Source: Opisthorchis felineus (Eukaryota > Platyhelminthes > Trematoda > Opisthorchiida > Opisthorchiidae). From it: 64,000 bases of DNA. This document shows, one piece after another, positions 23,813-34,250 of the stretch. The translations under genes were made by a program, and so were the position numbers. The stretch spans positions 598,710 through 662,709 of the forward strand of contig SJOL01006981.1 of the NCBI GenBank assembly GCA_004794785.1. The letters are read 5' to 3'. Under the pieces are notes generated by a model. The model had not been told where the DNA came from and did not search any database. It saw only the letters and a list, made by a program, of their open reading frames with translations. The stretch's first letter is position 1, and every line of letters starts with the position of its first letter.

Positions 23813-25693
23813 ATTTCACCGACCAAAGGAGATCTCCGTTTATCGCCCCCTGGTACAAAAAGCTGTAGCCATATGACACCTTAATTCTATGTCAGTAAGC
23901 TGGCATAAGAAAGCTTGTTTTAGCAAGTGAGCGTAGTTTATTTACGCCAAATCATGGGTACACCATGTCCTCCTCATGCCACCTCCTCATGTCATAATAT
24001 CTCCAGGTGACTGACTACTATAATTAGAGAACAGCCCTAGTTTTCTGAAACAGGGTTTCGTATCTTAACTTTTAAAGTTTAGCACTTCCAAAGTGACTTT
24101 ATAAAATACGTGTTTGATTCTGAAAAGTTGGTGAGGATATTGGATCACCTTGTGAACGTCTTAAGTGTGCTCCATGTCGCGAAGAGTCTGTTAACGCAGT
24201 CATGTTCTCATAGGAAATAAGGGCAACTGCAAACTAAAGCACATAATTTAATCATTTTTAAACTACAATGCCGTAAGAGCTGTCTCCTTCTGAGATGAAG
24301 ACAGATACTCTGTTCGTGTTCAAGATAATAGCCAATTATACTTTGCAAAAGCATCACAAAACCCTGTGTCTTAAGCTGAACTATCCAATAATTCATGCTT
24401 TTCCAAGTTGATTCAGGCAGTTTTTCTAGCATACTGTGATTTGGTCAAATCAAACTATGATCAAGAATTATCAAAAATTTCTAAGGTTAAAATTTAACTC
24501 ATCGCTACTAATCAATAAGTCGGTCTAGAATCTTTTGAAGAATGCCACTAGCGTCACTTCGAAGGACAAATACTCATTTTAGTTCCACAAGACAAGCTCC
24601 TTGTGGTTTTTATTTCTTGCTGAAAAAGTAGTAAATATAGGTCACCTCTACCCATCTACCGAATATTTCTAGATATCCTCAGATGTTCTTGTCAAGAAAC
24701 TAGCACGGTATTTCAATTCTACCTGAGTAAACACTCTCCACATTCAAATATAATACGTATGAGCAAGAGAATAATCTGATTTCATTTCAGCATGATGAGG
24801 CTAAACGCTCGCAGCAGATTTTATCATCCGGATCGGTATGAACGATCGATTCATGAACGTCTTGACCAGACGCGATTAAGAATCCTAAAATAAATATGTG
24901 AAGGGGATGCATTGTTACAACAAAACACGCATTATTACTCAGCACTTGGCAGAATGATGCTCATTTGCGTAGGTTCTTCTAATTTCGTAGCGCTTCATTT
25001 AGTTTGAAAGCAAATTACATGTTTTGGAATAGTCAGTGTTAAGCTGTCTCTCAAATCAGAGTCATACACAACTGAGTACAACACTCGTGACAATGCCAAA
25101 CGGATCCGCCATCTTTGCTAAACAACCAGTGGCTAAGCAGACACCAGCTATTGAAGACACTGTAATTGTGAGAAATAATGAGGAATATTAGACAGCTATG
25201 TATGTAGACAAAAATTATCTCATTTGTCTCTGAAATGCATATTTCTCCGAACAGAGATTGTATCTGAAACACGTAGTGGTGAGAAAAGGATTTTTCCGAT
25301 TAAAAAGCGGAGACGTATAATAAAGTTTAGTAAGAGATCGGACCAGCTAAGATAGAAACTTTTTAGCAGAGGTCATCAAATCTCAGTGTAAAGCGTGCTT
25401 TCACTAATCGGCAGGGATCTCCTGCTCATTGTTCTTCCATTATACTTGGTGCCACACTGATATTCGTTACTGTGAGGAACTGCAGCTTTTTTTCTAACAA
25501 CTAATTTCTTCGTTCCAATAAACGACACATAGGTTTAGTGAATGTAAAGAAAAGACTACGTTTGTGACGGATTTTACAGATTTTTGGAGCACAAGTTAGA
25601 TTAGATAGGCGCTGAAGCATTTCATCACTCGTCAGTATTCCACAAAAATAAATCCGTTAGAATTCTTTAGTTACAAGATTCCTGGTAACTCAT
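23813..25693. other. Intergenic, nothing supported
   Basis: No credible coding frame, RNA gene or repeat recognised. Confidence 0.5.
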
Positions 25694-25889
25694 CCAAAGT
25701 TTGGAGTCAAAACACAACGTAATGGAATAAGATATTATAATCCGACGTTTCGATTGCTGTAGAAGAACTTTGTCAGGGATTTTTACGATCAACTGGTTGT
25801 ATGAATGCTTGAAGAAGGTTACTTATGGCAACCGGAACGTAGTATTAAAACATCTTATTCCACTGTGCGTTTTGATTTTAAACTTTCCA
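25694..25889. mobile_element. MITE-like element with ~55-bp inverted ends
   Basis: Left end 25694-25752 and right end 25833-25889 are inverted copies. Shared words include AAAGTTT, TCAAAAC, TGGAATAAGAT and ACGTTC/ACGTTTC. The interior is only about 80 nt and has no coding capacity, which fits a small non-autonomous DNA element or fold-back. Target-site duplications cannot be fixed by eye. Confidence 0.55.
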
Positions 25890-25949
25890 CATGGTGCTCA
25901 ATTTGTTTTGGAAGATAAAATTTGGAACACCTGTGCTTCATAAGTCATG

Positions 25950-26040
25950 AGTTATAGCACGAGATTCACGACAGCTCGAATGTTGTGGCGGCTGAAACAT
26001 GGGACAGCCTTTGTAAGGCATATTGATTCCTGTCACACCC
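25950..26040 (+). repeat. Group A fragment
   Basis: Contains a diverged copy of the group A module ('cagctcgaatgttgtggcggctgaaacatgggacag', broken here: cagctcgaatg / ggctgaaacatgg / gcatattgattcc). No hammerhead part is present. Confidence 0.4.
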
Positions 26041-27929
26041 CAGGTCACCACCACAAATTTTTCGTCAAAACGAAAAACCCCTCAGTGACATTTGATAAGC
26101 ATTTTTGGGCCGTTTTTAATATTCAATCTCCTCTACAGCGTGGAACAATCTTCATCAATATACAATAAATATGTATCGAGAAGTTTTAAATGATTGCAGA
26201 AAAGTTACGTCATTAATCTAACCGAGTATTGCTGTGCAAATCCGCGTGGTCCGTGGAGTCAAAATCTTATTATTGGACTACTGCTCTCAAGTAAAAGTAG
26301 TTCGAAAATCACGCTTTTATATTCGCAGTCTGTTCGGTGCCTATCCATCCTTCTGCTGCCAGGAGACGTTGTTCTGTGCGACGGACAAGCTAGTCTATTG
26401 ATGAACTGGAATTTTTAGGATGGACTAGAGATCAACGGAGAAGTGTACGGATAGAATCATTACCGGTACTTCTTAGAAGGGCTGGGCTTTTGAGAAATTT
26501 TAGCACAAACATAAAGGGACTTGATAATCAGCAAGCCAAAGTAGGCTAGACTTAGAAATGGGTGTGGTTCTTGGTCTGTGGGACTCCAGTCAGCCATCAC
26601 ATCCACTCATAACAATGAAATTTTTCTATCTTTCGTTACCATGACGGCGGACGGGACTTTTTTCTCTCTCTCCTTATGGTTAATTGATTCTTTTCGTCCT
26701 CCTCTTTCTTTACACTGGCTGATCTAGCTACTCACTGCAACCCTTACACGTGAAATGATCTTGTGAACTTTATAAATACACCAACTCTTATAGAAATGCT
26801 TAGCTTAATAGCGAAGGAGTGACAGTCGAGCTGTTATGCCTTATTCTGCCTTCAACCTCTCCTTCTACTTTCATATCTCAGTCTAGCTGTTTCACCAGGT
26901 CACCTCAGCTGCAATCTCCAGAACCAATTATGTTAATTACACACACACAGCTACTTGACCAGGTAGAGTGATAATAAGGTCATAGACGGACCTACTACAG
27001 ATTACATCATGGGGATTTGAGATGTTCCATCTCTTCTGAAGGGTGATCTATCCTTGTGACGGGCATATTCGGTGCAGTAAATTCACCAGGGAGGGTTCTT
27101 TCCCGGGTGAGTACTGAGTACTCACCGCTTCGACCGGGTGAGTGCTGATTTATCGGATCATATGAGCGCCTAAGAAACTGCAGAAATGATGAGACAGGTT
27201 TCACTGCAGATGATCCAGAGTAACTATTAAGACAGAGAAAAGTTACTAACATCCAGGTCATACGTGTCCCGGGTGGGGTTAAACAACCACGGCATATTGT
27301 AAAAGTTACCCACCTAAGAATGCTTGCAAAGAAAGACCGCAATGCACCGCCAATGCAATAACATGGGCTTTTACTACCCAAGTAATCTTTAGATGAGATT
27401 GTCAAGAAGTGTACAATGAAAGGATAGTCAACTTGACGAAGACAAGCGTCGTCCCCAAATAGTCGAACTAAAACAGTCGTCCAGTTCGCAACATTCTTGG
27501 TAGAGCATCTTCATATTTTGCTACCACTCCACGCAGAGCAAGCTGTTTTGAATTCTACTTAGAAATTGCCCTACTTCGGAGTATTCGCCCTTGAAGGATC
27601 ACGGAGCTGGCACTCCAAATCAATGCTAGCGTAGCTTTTAATCGTCACATGTAAACTAGTTGGCTGCATATATAAAAAAGTCATGCTCGACTAACTATGG
27701 CTAAAGACAACTAAACAGCCCGTGTACGTGGCTTGCGACGTACAAAACATCATCCTCAAACTGATAAATATTGGCCGTTTTACCTTTGGTTCACTACCCA
27801 CCTAAGTCAAATTGACTGCACCATATCATGCAAGTGTGGTGTTTTCTCCCTAACAAGGGTCCTCATAGTATGGATATATTTACTCTCTGTACGGAACTTT
27901 TGTAGACAAAGTGAAGCCAATCTATGCTG
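26041..27929. other. Intergenic, nothing supported
   Basis: A minus-strand open frame of 132 codons at 27007-27405 shows no family motif and is not called. A short AC-dinucleotide run lies near 26940-26949. Confidence 0.45.
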
Positions 27930-28090
27930 AAGAGCTGAAAAGCACCAGTGTATAGCTGTTTCATCCTTGTTGGGAATCCTCAGCAAAGCGCATCTCAAGA
28001 AAATCAAGAGTGTTTCGAACCAGCGACCTCCACGCTAGTTTTTTTTTAACACAGCGATTCGGCCACGAGAGGCCGGATCTATCGAAGAAC
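27930..28090 (-). mobile_element. Group C tRNA-hammerhead element, single arm, decayed
   Basis: On the minus strand, a tRNA-like head (GTGGCCGAATCGCTG as A-box region; GGTTCGAAACAC as B box) runs into a hammerhead remnant at about 27942-27993. CTGAGGA stands where CTGATGA would be, followed by a TTCCCAACAAGGA hairpin and GATGAAACAGC. The arrangement matches both arms of the 18.7-19.05 kb element. The core has three or more changes and should be inactive. Confidence 0.6.
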
Positions 28091-29540
28091 TATCGTGCTT
28101 GCCCCAAAGATACTTGCTGCAAACTGACTCCTAGTCTATAGGACCAAATACTTCAGCACCTCCCACAAAGCCTCATCTACCAGTCTAAGGTCATTTTAGT
28201 TGGATAAATATGCCGGTTGAGCTCATGAGGACACAATGTAACAACATGTGCTCACCTTTTCATGCTCTTTCATCAGGCCGTTGCGAGATACTTTGCATCA
28301 GGAAAGTTACAAAGCCAAGCTGAATGTTGGAGAACTGCGAACTTTCACAGTCTTACTTATGAGTCGAGTCAACTCCCAATATATAGTTGTGGGAGCTGGT
28401 CAGATGTTTATGGTTGTGGTTTTTCAATCATTATTGAAGGATAACTGTCCCTGCACACTCGTAATGCTGAGGGTTACGGAGCACAACGCAGAACAACTAT
28501 GTAACCGCAGATAATCTTCTGATTAATCTTGCTGGCTTTGGAGAAACACTGTAGACAATTCCAAATGCACTTTGAGGATTACTTGAGTGGTTAGAATCAA
28601 AGAGATTGCACCAGTAGTTGTGGTCTGTTTTAGCCAATGTGCGGTCCATTGGGTTGAGTTTTGCAGATCCTTTCTGATAGGTGAAGTAACCTGTTGTGCT
28701 GCCGACTGCTGCTGAATAATGGCCCTCTTTGGTGAGGTCTCTGTTATGAATGTTGTAAGTTAGGTTCCCGTCTTTGTCGGAAGAATAGTTCGGACAATTC
28801 CCTACTTATATACCCGTCTACTTTGTTATCTCGCTGGATCTGAAGAACAAGCGCAAATACATTCGTATTTGTGGACAAGTCAGGGTTACAATAATAAACA
28901 GCCTAATCCGAAATAACATGGTTCCGCTGATGAGACAAGAAGCCCTTATCAAAAAAATTTCCTAAACACAGTGACGTATCGATTTCAGTTTTAAGTTTGT
29001 TAAATCAAAACGAAACTCTACCGAAAAAGAACCAGCCAACTGAACTGCAACAAGGCGATCTCCTGGAAAAGATTCAAATCACTGCTATCTGATGAGTTTT
29101 GCTATGAAGATGGCAGTTTGCACAAAGGAACAGAAATTCGAATGTTCTCAACAGAGTGATAAAGGAATCCACCAATCAAGATTCCATAGAAAAACCATCA
29201 TTATTTCTCCATCACCTCTCACACTCCAATCAATCAGTTTGATAGTGCTACAGGATTTTCTGCACTTATTTGAGCGTGACTTCTCCGTCCTTGTATTTGC
29301 CACGAGGTGCTTCCTCAAGTGGAGGAACACTGTATTCTTAAGTCGGAGTTCATGCTTTCAGTACCACCACCTCAAAGCAGAATGTGTGTGTGCACACACC
29401 CAATGTCAGGTTATAAGGCAAGCGACCAGTCAGCTGAAGAATGTCACGTGCATTGTCAGTGGCAAGAGAGATGAACGGCTCATGATAGGACTGTCGTTCC
29501 AGTGTTGTGTGAAAGCAGTGGTTTCCAAAGCATGGCCATT
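28091..29540. other. Intergenic, 5' flank of the 278-aa gene
   Basis: Open frames at 28248-28514 and 29092-29616 (+) show no recognisable motif. The second abuts the gene below but is in another frame and overlaps its likely promoter, so it is not called. Confidence 0.45.
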
Positions 29541-29578
29541 GATTGACAACAAAAACACAGTTGACAAACATAATCTAA
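29541..29578 (+). promoter_or_regulatory. Weak putative core promoter of the 278-aa gene
   Basis: A TA-rich CATAATCTAA (TAATCTAA at 29571-29578) lies 63 nt before the ATG, the position of TATATG and TATAAG in the two paralogues. GATTG (29541-29545) lies about 30 nt further upstream, where the others carry ATTGG or CCAAT. Weak on its own; position is the main support. Confidence 0.3.
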
Positions 29579-29633
29579 CACAAAAGTGCAGACGGCGTTC
29601 TGGAAACTCTAACTAACTCAAACACTGTGCGCA

Positions 29634-30470
29634 ATGGGAAATACACCGTCTCAGACGGACGACTCGGATTTAGTTTCGGGGGACGAAGAAGACCAGGAAA
29701 TATCTGCCCGATGTGCAAGAATACCATTCGAAGACAACAACCAAACGCCAAAGATAAGTGAAGAAAACCGAGAGCTAGCGAACCGAGTAGAAAATGCGGT
29801 GGGTCCACACAAAACGTTCGGCGGTTCTGCGGCAACAGCACAAAAAACCAGAGCAGGGGTCAGACAACATTCGTTTGTCACCGAGTTTATGCAAATTAAT
29901 TATGGGAGTTTTGGTACCAGAGAGGAAGACTTTCCCAATCATAATCGTTATCGACTGTTTCAAGAAATTATGCCAATTCTAACTAGTCTGGATAAAGAGC
30001 AACTTAGTGACGGGGATGAAGGGTTTGTGGAACCTATTCCTAGCCAGCCAGTCGGAGACAACGCAAAGGAATCCGGTGAACGTTCGCTCAGGCAAGTAAT
30101 TGAAGAAGTCATAAGGCCTAGTAATTCAAGGGTGTATCGTGCCAATAGGTTCCGCATAAAGAAAATAAAGTTACTTGAAGGTAATGACATGAGAAAAATT
30201 CTGATCGCAAGCCGCAGAATGGAGTTTCCAGAAAAACCTCATTTGCTACCGGAAAAGTTGAAGGACCATCCAGATCAATCTAGAACTGGTGAGATAAGGG
30301 AGTCCTGTTTGAGCATACAACAGCCAGTGGAATCAAAGGCCATGATGCAGAGCCCAGAGATGAAAGATGTCTGTGAGCAAACAAACTTCATTAGACCGCG
30401 TAGAGCACGACGAACTCTGAGATCTACTGGAGCATCTGATGAGTACACAAGCGAGGAGAGCGGATATTGA
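29634..30470 (+). CDS. Short family member with N-myristoylation motif (278 aa)
   Basis: Not a family I recognise. A single exon-like frame opens at ATGGGAAATACACCG. The protein begins MGNTPSQ, matching the MGxTxS start of both neighbours and the myristoylation consensus. Residues 8-21 are acidic; 165-195 are basic and probably helical (SRVYRANRFRIKKIKL). DEGFVEP at 128-134 resembles the QTDFIEP motif of the 1131-aa protein. VCEQTNFIRP at 246-255 aligns with its [10 protein letters not shown], again followed by a basic run (RRARR). The C-terminus ends in an acidic, Ser-rich tail (SDEYTSEESGY). Codon positions of the shared motif differ at silent sites, which supports ancient paralogy with protein-level constraint. 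A polyadenylation signal lies 110 nt after the stop. No signal peptide, no membrane segment. Role unknown. Confidence 0.75.
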   Translation: MGNTPSQTDDSDLVSGDEEDQEISARCARIPFEDNNQTPKISEENRELANRVENAVGPHKTFGGSAATAQKTRAGVRQHSFVTEFMQINYGSFGTREEDFPNHNRYRLFQEIMPILTSLDKEQLSDGDEGFVEPIPSQPVGDNAKESGERSLRQVIEEVIRPSNSRVYRANRFRIKKIKLLEGNDMRKILIASRRMEFPEKPHLLPEKLKDHPDQSRTGEIRESCLSIQQPVESKAMMQSPEMKDVCEQTNFIRPRRARRTLRSTGASDEYTSEESGY

Positions 30471-30579
30471 CCGGCACCGATGTCTTTCTCATGACATTCA
30501 GTGAAAACACTACCATGTGCTCTAATGTTTGAAGTTAGTTTCCCTCTTCTTTTATCCAGGCTTTTTCACATTGTTTGCA

Positions 30580-30585
30580 AATAAA
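30580..30585 (+). terminator. Polyadenylation signal AATAAA
   Basis: Canonical AATAAA 110 nt after the stop of the 278-aa gene, within AATAAATAAC, followed by a T/G-containing region. It is the only member of the three-gene family with a canonical signal close to the stop. Confidence 0.65.
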
Positions 30586-30887
30586 TAACAAACCGTATAA
30601 ATGACTTCATCTCTCGTGGCCCGGTTTTAGGTGCAAGAACTAGTGTCATCCGCCAGGGGTCGTCTTAACTGTTAATATTGACACCGATCGTCCATGCGGT
30701 GAATATTCTCGAATTCGCCTAAGCCAACTTTCGGAATTTATGCTTTGACGGATTCTGAGATGTGGACCAAAACTGCATAATAAAATTACTGTCATGCTCT
30801 AATTGATTCATTCTGCCCATATACGGTAAGTTTTAGGCGTACAGAACCCTTGGTTCACTTGATTGGTTGGAAACTGATGCATATCGT

Positions 30888-31318
30888 NNNNNNNNNNNNN
30901 NNNNNNNNNNNNNNNNNNNNNNNNNNNNNNNNNNNNNNNNNNNNNNNNNNNNNNNNNNNNNNNNNNNNNNNNNNNNNNNNNNNNNNNNNNNNNNNNNNNN
31001 NNNNNNNNNNNNNNNNNNNNNNNNNNNNNNNNNNNNNNNNNNNNNNNNNNNNNNNNNNNNNNNNNNNNNNNNNNNNNNNNNNNNNNNNNNNNNNNNNNNN
31101 NNNNNNNNNNNNNNNNNNNNNNNNNNNNNNNNNNNNNNNNNNNNNNNNNNNNNNNNNNNNNNNNNNNNNNNNNNNNNNNNNNNNNNNNNNNNNNNNNNNN
31201 NNNNNNNNNNNNNNNNNNNNNNNNNNNNNNNNNNNNNNNNNNNNNNNNNNNNNNNNNNNNNNNNNNNNNNNNNNNNNNNNNNNNNNNNNNNNNNNNNNNN
31301 NNNNNNNNNNNNNNNNNN
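30888..31318. other. Assembly gap (431 N)
   Basis: Run of N. The flanks show no simple repeat, so the missing sequence cannot be guessed. Confidence 0.95.
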
Positions 31319-31384
31319 CTTTCTGATGTCATCCGTGGACTCTATGGGAGCACTGTATTGGCAGGAGTCCCACTAGTAAGACGT

Positions 31385-31490
31385 CCAAAACGCTGCAGGA
31401 AGTTTTGACAAGCGATCGCTGAAAGTATCGCTGGGTAAACTTTCGCTTTTGACGCGAAAGCCTCATCAGATTACCCAAGTTGTAAGACAG
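31385..31490 (-). repeat. Hairpin-rich repeat end with CTGATGAG core-like word
   Basis: Minus strand: GGGTAAT, CTGATGAG, a hairpin CTTTCGC / GCGAAAG, then TTTACCC, which pairs back with GGGTAA. The palindrome GCGATCGC lies just beyond. The layout mimics hammerhead stems I and II, but there is no separate GAAA plus stem III, so it is more likely the structured end of a retroelement. Confidence 0.35.
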
Positions 31491-31916
31491 ACTTTAATTT
31501 AGTACACTAAATTAGTATGGATGTCGGTTAAAACCTCTTGTTGTCTAGTGTGCGGTTCTATTTCGAGTGGCCGATGGGTCGGAGGGATTCAGTAGAAATT
31601 TGCATCAGTTGTGAAACCCTGTCTGGTTGTTTAATCACACTTAAGCGGATGGTTGCTCTGGGGTGTTATTCACAGTTTTCGGTCGACTTAAGTGGTTTGA
31701 CAGTGTTTGGGGTTAGAAAGATAGAGTGTGTGCAGTTAGGTCGGCTTGAGCTATGTGCTTCGTATCTAAATCACCTCTACCTATGACTCCTCCCCAGTGA
31801 TATCCGTATCAGCTGGGCAGATCTAAAACGCCCTGCACACGCTTTTCAGCCTCAGACCTTCTATTCTGTTGAGGCAAGAATGCTTGGTAACCTTTATCGC
31901 TTCCGCAACCGGTCAC
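31491..31916. other. Unassigned
   Basis: An 82-codon open frame (31538-31786, +) shows no recognised motif. Nothing supported. Confidence 0.4.
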
Positions 31917-32402
31917 CTGATATCAATCGTGAATTCATCGTCAGAATTTCATAGTCCTCTAAACTCCTTTTATGTTCCTTGTCGAATGTTTGTCTTCGAC
32001 CAGAGCTTGACCAGCGCACGGTGTGGTCGTTGAACTGGATATTATTTGGGACATCATAAATTTCTTCCATATTATCGATCCAACATGGTGGCCCCAAATG
32101 ACTGAAGTAACTCTTAAAAATACGTATATATATGCAATCTAAGTGACCTTCGACTGATTGCAGCAGCCTCACACTTGGAGCTGAATTTCGGTAAGACAAG
32201 CAGTTGTTCGTGGGGAGAAGTATGAGGCTGGTTAAGTGCAGAGGAAAGAATTCCTCACTCGTGTTGACCGGAGTAGCCAGTCGTAAAATAATTTCATCAG
32301 TAGGCGATTTCCACCGCAACCCATTTTTCATAACGTTAACCTTTCGCTTTCGTGAATGCTGAATTATATACTGACGTACCTGTGTCTTTCTCGACCACCT
32401 GA
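31917..32402 (-). CDS. Possible internal exon, gene unidentified
   Basis: A minus-strand frame is open across 486 nt (162 codons) between an acceptor-like TATGCAG and a donor-like TCAG|GTGACC. The translation has the look of a globular protein (mixed hydrophobic and charged residues, several Trp and Cys, stretches such as GPPCWIDNMEEIYDV). No family recognised. It might belong with the candidate exon at 37262-37649, also on the minus strand and upstream in that direction. Confidence 0.3.
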
Positions 32403-33687
32403 CTGCATATCATGGACTTATTACGTGCGAGGAATCCGGTTGTCATATAGTTTTGTTATGGATAACTAACTATACTACCCCGGCACCCATAAGCAAACAT
32501 GGAACGTGAGGATAGGGAACTATAGAAATTCGCGCAAGTTGTATGGTTATTTGCACGAGAAATGAGCTACAAAATACTTTGTTTCTTCCGACCAGGAGTC
32601 ACTCATCAGAGATTCCGTGGAGATTATGAATCCGGATTAAAGCACCTTATTTTCTTCGCATTACTCAAACGAAGACCTAGTTTTCTGTTGGCCACATTAG
32701 GAATTTCACCTTTATTCGATGTTTAGGGTTATGGGGAATGGTAAAACATTTTGACGTTTGATAGGAGTTAAAGCGTTCTAATAGAACAGCTGGCCAGTTC
32801 ACGAACTTTGCCACATACGCATAAGATACACTATGCCTACCTAAATTGTTTGAGAATGCTCGTGGTGGGTGATGAACTGACCCGTGTGCTTGAAATATCC
32901 GAGATCCGGTCACATTTCCAAACTTTGTTATTCTTTTTATCTTTTCTACCTTCGTTACTTCCAATGCGTGTTGAGATCCAACACCCTCTAAAGCCACACT
33001 TGATAGGGGCAAAGCACACTGGCGTTGGGAGGGTTTATTTGCACAAAAGGGTTTCATGTGGGTTTGCATCACTTTTTCCATGAGGAGTCCGTAAGGAAGA
33101 AAGATTCGTGCTGCCAAAATGTTTCCTTAACAGCGTATCTTCTCTTCAAAGTTTTTGAGTAGGGTTACTACTGCATTTGGTCGTGAAGTTTTACGTTTTC
33201 TTTCAGTTTTATCTCACTGTTCAAAAGGCAGCAAACAAAACAATAACAGTGGGTAGACTTAGTCAGTTCCCTTAACAACCAACCATATCATCTGGCACCA
33301 CAAAAATCAGCACGTAAATGGAAAGCTACATTGCTGAGTTGGACATATTAAGTTTTACACGACGTAAAGTGAACAGAAGTAAGACTTACTAAGGACAGGA
33401 TCAATACTGCCCATGATATCGATCGTCTGGTTAAACTTGTTTGTCTCAGCTGCCGCACTGACCTACCATTTCCAATGATAGAAAACATTAGTTAAGGTTA
33501 ATGTTTCATAGCTGGGGGTCAGAAAAAGCCTTGGTGCACCATATCACTAATTTTGGGTCATCTTGAATGGATGACTGTATCGACATGAAAACAGCAACGG
33601 AGTGAATGAATCACAATTCGCAATTCTGTATGAAAGTGCAGTCTCTAAGATGCCCTGTGTAACTATTGTTACTTACATAACCAAACT
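32403..33687. other. Intergenic; one unassigned minus-strand frame
   Basis: A 146-codon minus-strand open frame at 32677-33117 overlaps a 91-codon plus-strand frame and has no recognised motif. Not called. Confidence 0.4.
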
Positions 33688-33783
33688 AGTGTGCAAATGA
33701 GTGTATTTGGTGAATTTCGTATAACTTGGTTAGCGGAAAATCGGGGACTGTGCGGACCTGATGAGCTCCAAGTAGGTCGGAAC

Positions 33784-34050
33784 TGGCGAAATACACTCAT
33801 CTGCAAACAAATTTGGTTTTGCGAGAGACTCACCTGGAACCCAGCTGAATCTCTCGTTTGTGATGTTTCCAGTAGTGCATTACGGATATACATGTATCGC
33901 GACATCTCGAATATCGTAGCAACTGAAAAATGAGGCGGCCTGGTGCAGCACATTCAGTTGCCTGGAAACATCACAAACGAGAGATTCAGCTGGGTTCCAG
34001 GTGAGTCTCTCGCAAAACCAAATTTGTTTGCAGATGAGTGTATTTCGCCA
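33784..34050. repeat. Perfect 89-bp inverted repeat with 89-nt spacer
   Basis: Arms 33784-33872 and 33962-34050 are exactly complementary by base-by-base reading. The spacer is 33873-33961. Transcribed RNA would form a near-perfect 89-bp duplex. An assembly artefact or very recent inverted duplication could each explain it. Confidence 0.9.
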
Positions 34051-34107
34051 ATTTCGTGCAATTTGGTTTCAAGTAGAACATAAGGTTGACGGAAACTCGG
34101 GGACTGC

Positions 34108-34150
34108 GCCTACCTGATGAGCCCCAAGAAGGGCGAAACCGGTCGTGGGC
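34108..34150 (+). ncRNA. Intact hammerhead ribozyme (group A)
   Basis: All conserved nucleotides are present. Stem I strands GCCTAC (34108-34113) and GTGGGC (34145-34150) pair over 6 bp with one G-U. The core CTGATGA is at 34114-34120; stem II is GCCC/GGGC with loop CAAGAA; GAAA follows at 34135-34138. Stem III is the self-complementary ACCGGT (34138-34143), with cleavage predicted after C34144 (GGTC). A stem III with no loop cannot fold well in one molecule but pairs between two tandem copies, as in the newt satellite and retrozyme ribozymes. Cleavage activity is inferred, not shown. Confidence 0.8.
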
Positions 34151-34250
34151 TGTCGAAGAATTTTCAGCAACCTTATGAGTAGTGCATTACGAATAGGTCG
34201 GAACTGGTTGTGAGCTGAAAATACTCCTCAGTAACCCTATGAGTAGTTCA

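Larger units (their letters stand above)
33688..34250 (+). mobile_element. Group A hammerhead array with intact ribozyme and perfect palindrome
   Basis: Two and a half units in tandem. The hammerhead-side module starts at 33699 and again at 34036 (337 nt apart) and a partial third piece follows at 34190-34250. The first copy keeps CTGATGAGCTCC but has lost the CGAAA half. Just after it an 89-nt piece of the unit is inserted backwards, giving the perfect inverted repeat 33784-33872 / 33962-34050. The second copy carries the intact ribozyme at 34108-34150. Tandem hammerhead monomers of about 300 nt are typical of SM-alpha-like and retrozyme-like repeats, where cleavage of multimeric RNA yields unit-length products. 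Confidence 0.8.

Noticed and set aside
28930..28960. CTGATGAGACAAGAAGCCC as a hammerhead core
   Set aside because: No CGAAA follows at stem II distance and no stem I pairing is found.
29092..29616. 174-codon plus frame just before the 278-aa gene
   Set aside because: Different frame, covers the likely promoter, no motif, and a competing minus-strand frame is open over the same region.
30808..31376. Long open frames across the N run
   Set aside because: Artefacts of translating N as unknown residues; only short real flanks exist. The same holds for frames over 20491-20644.
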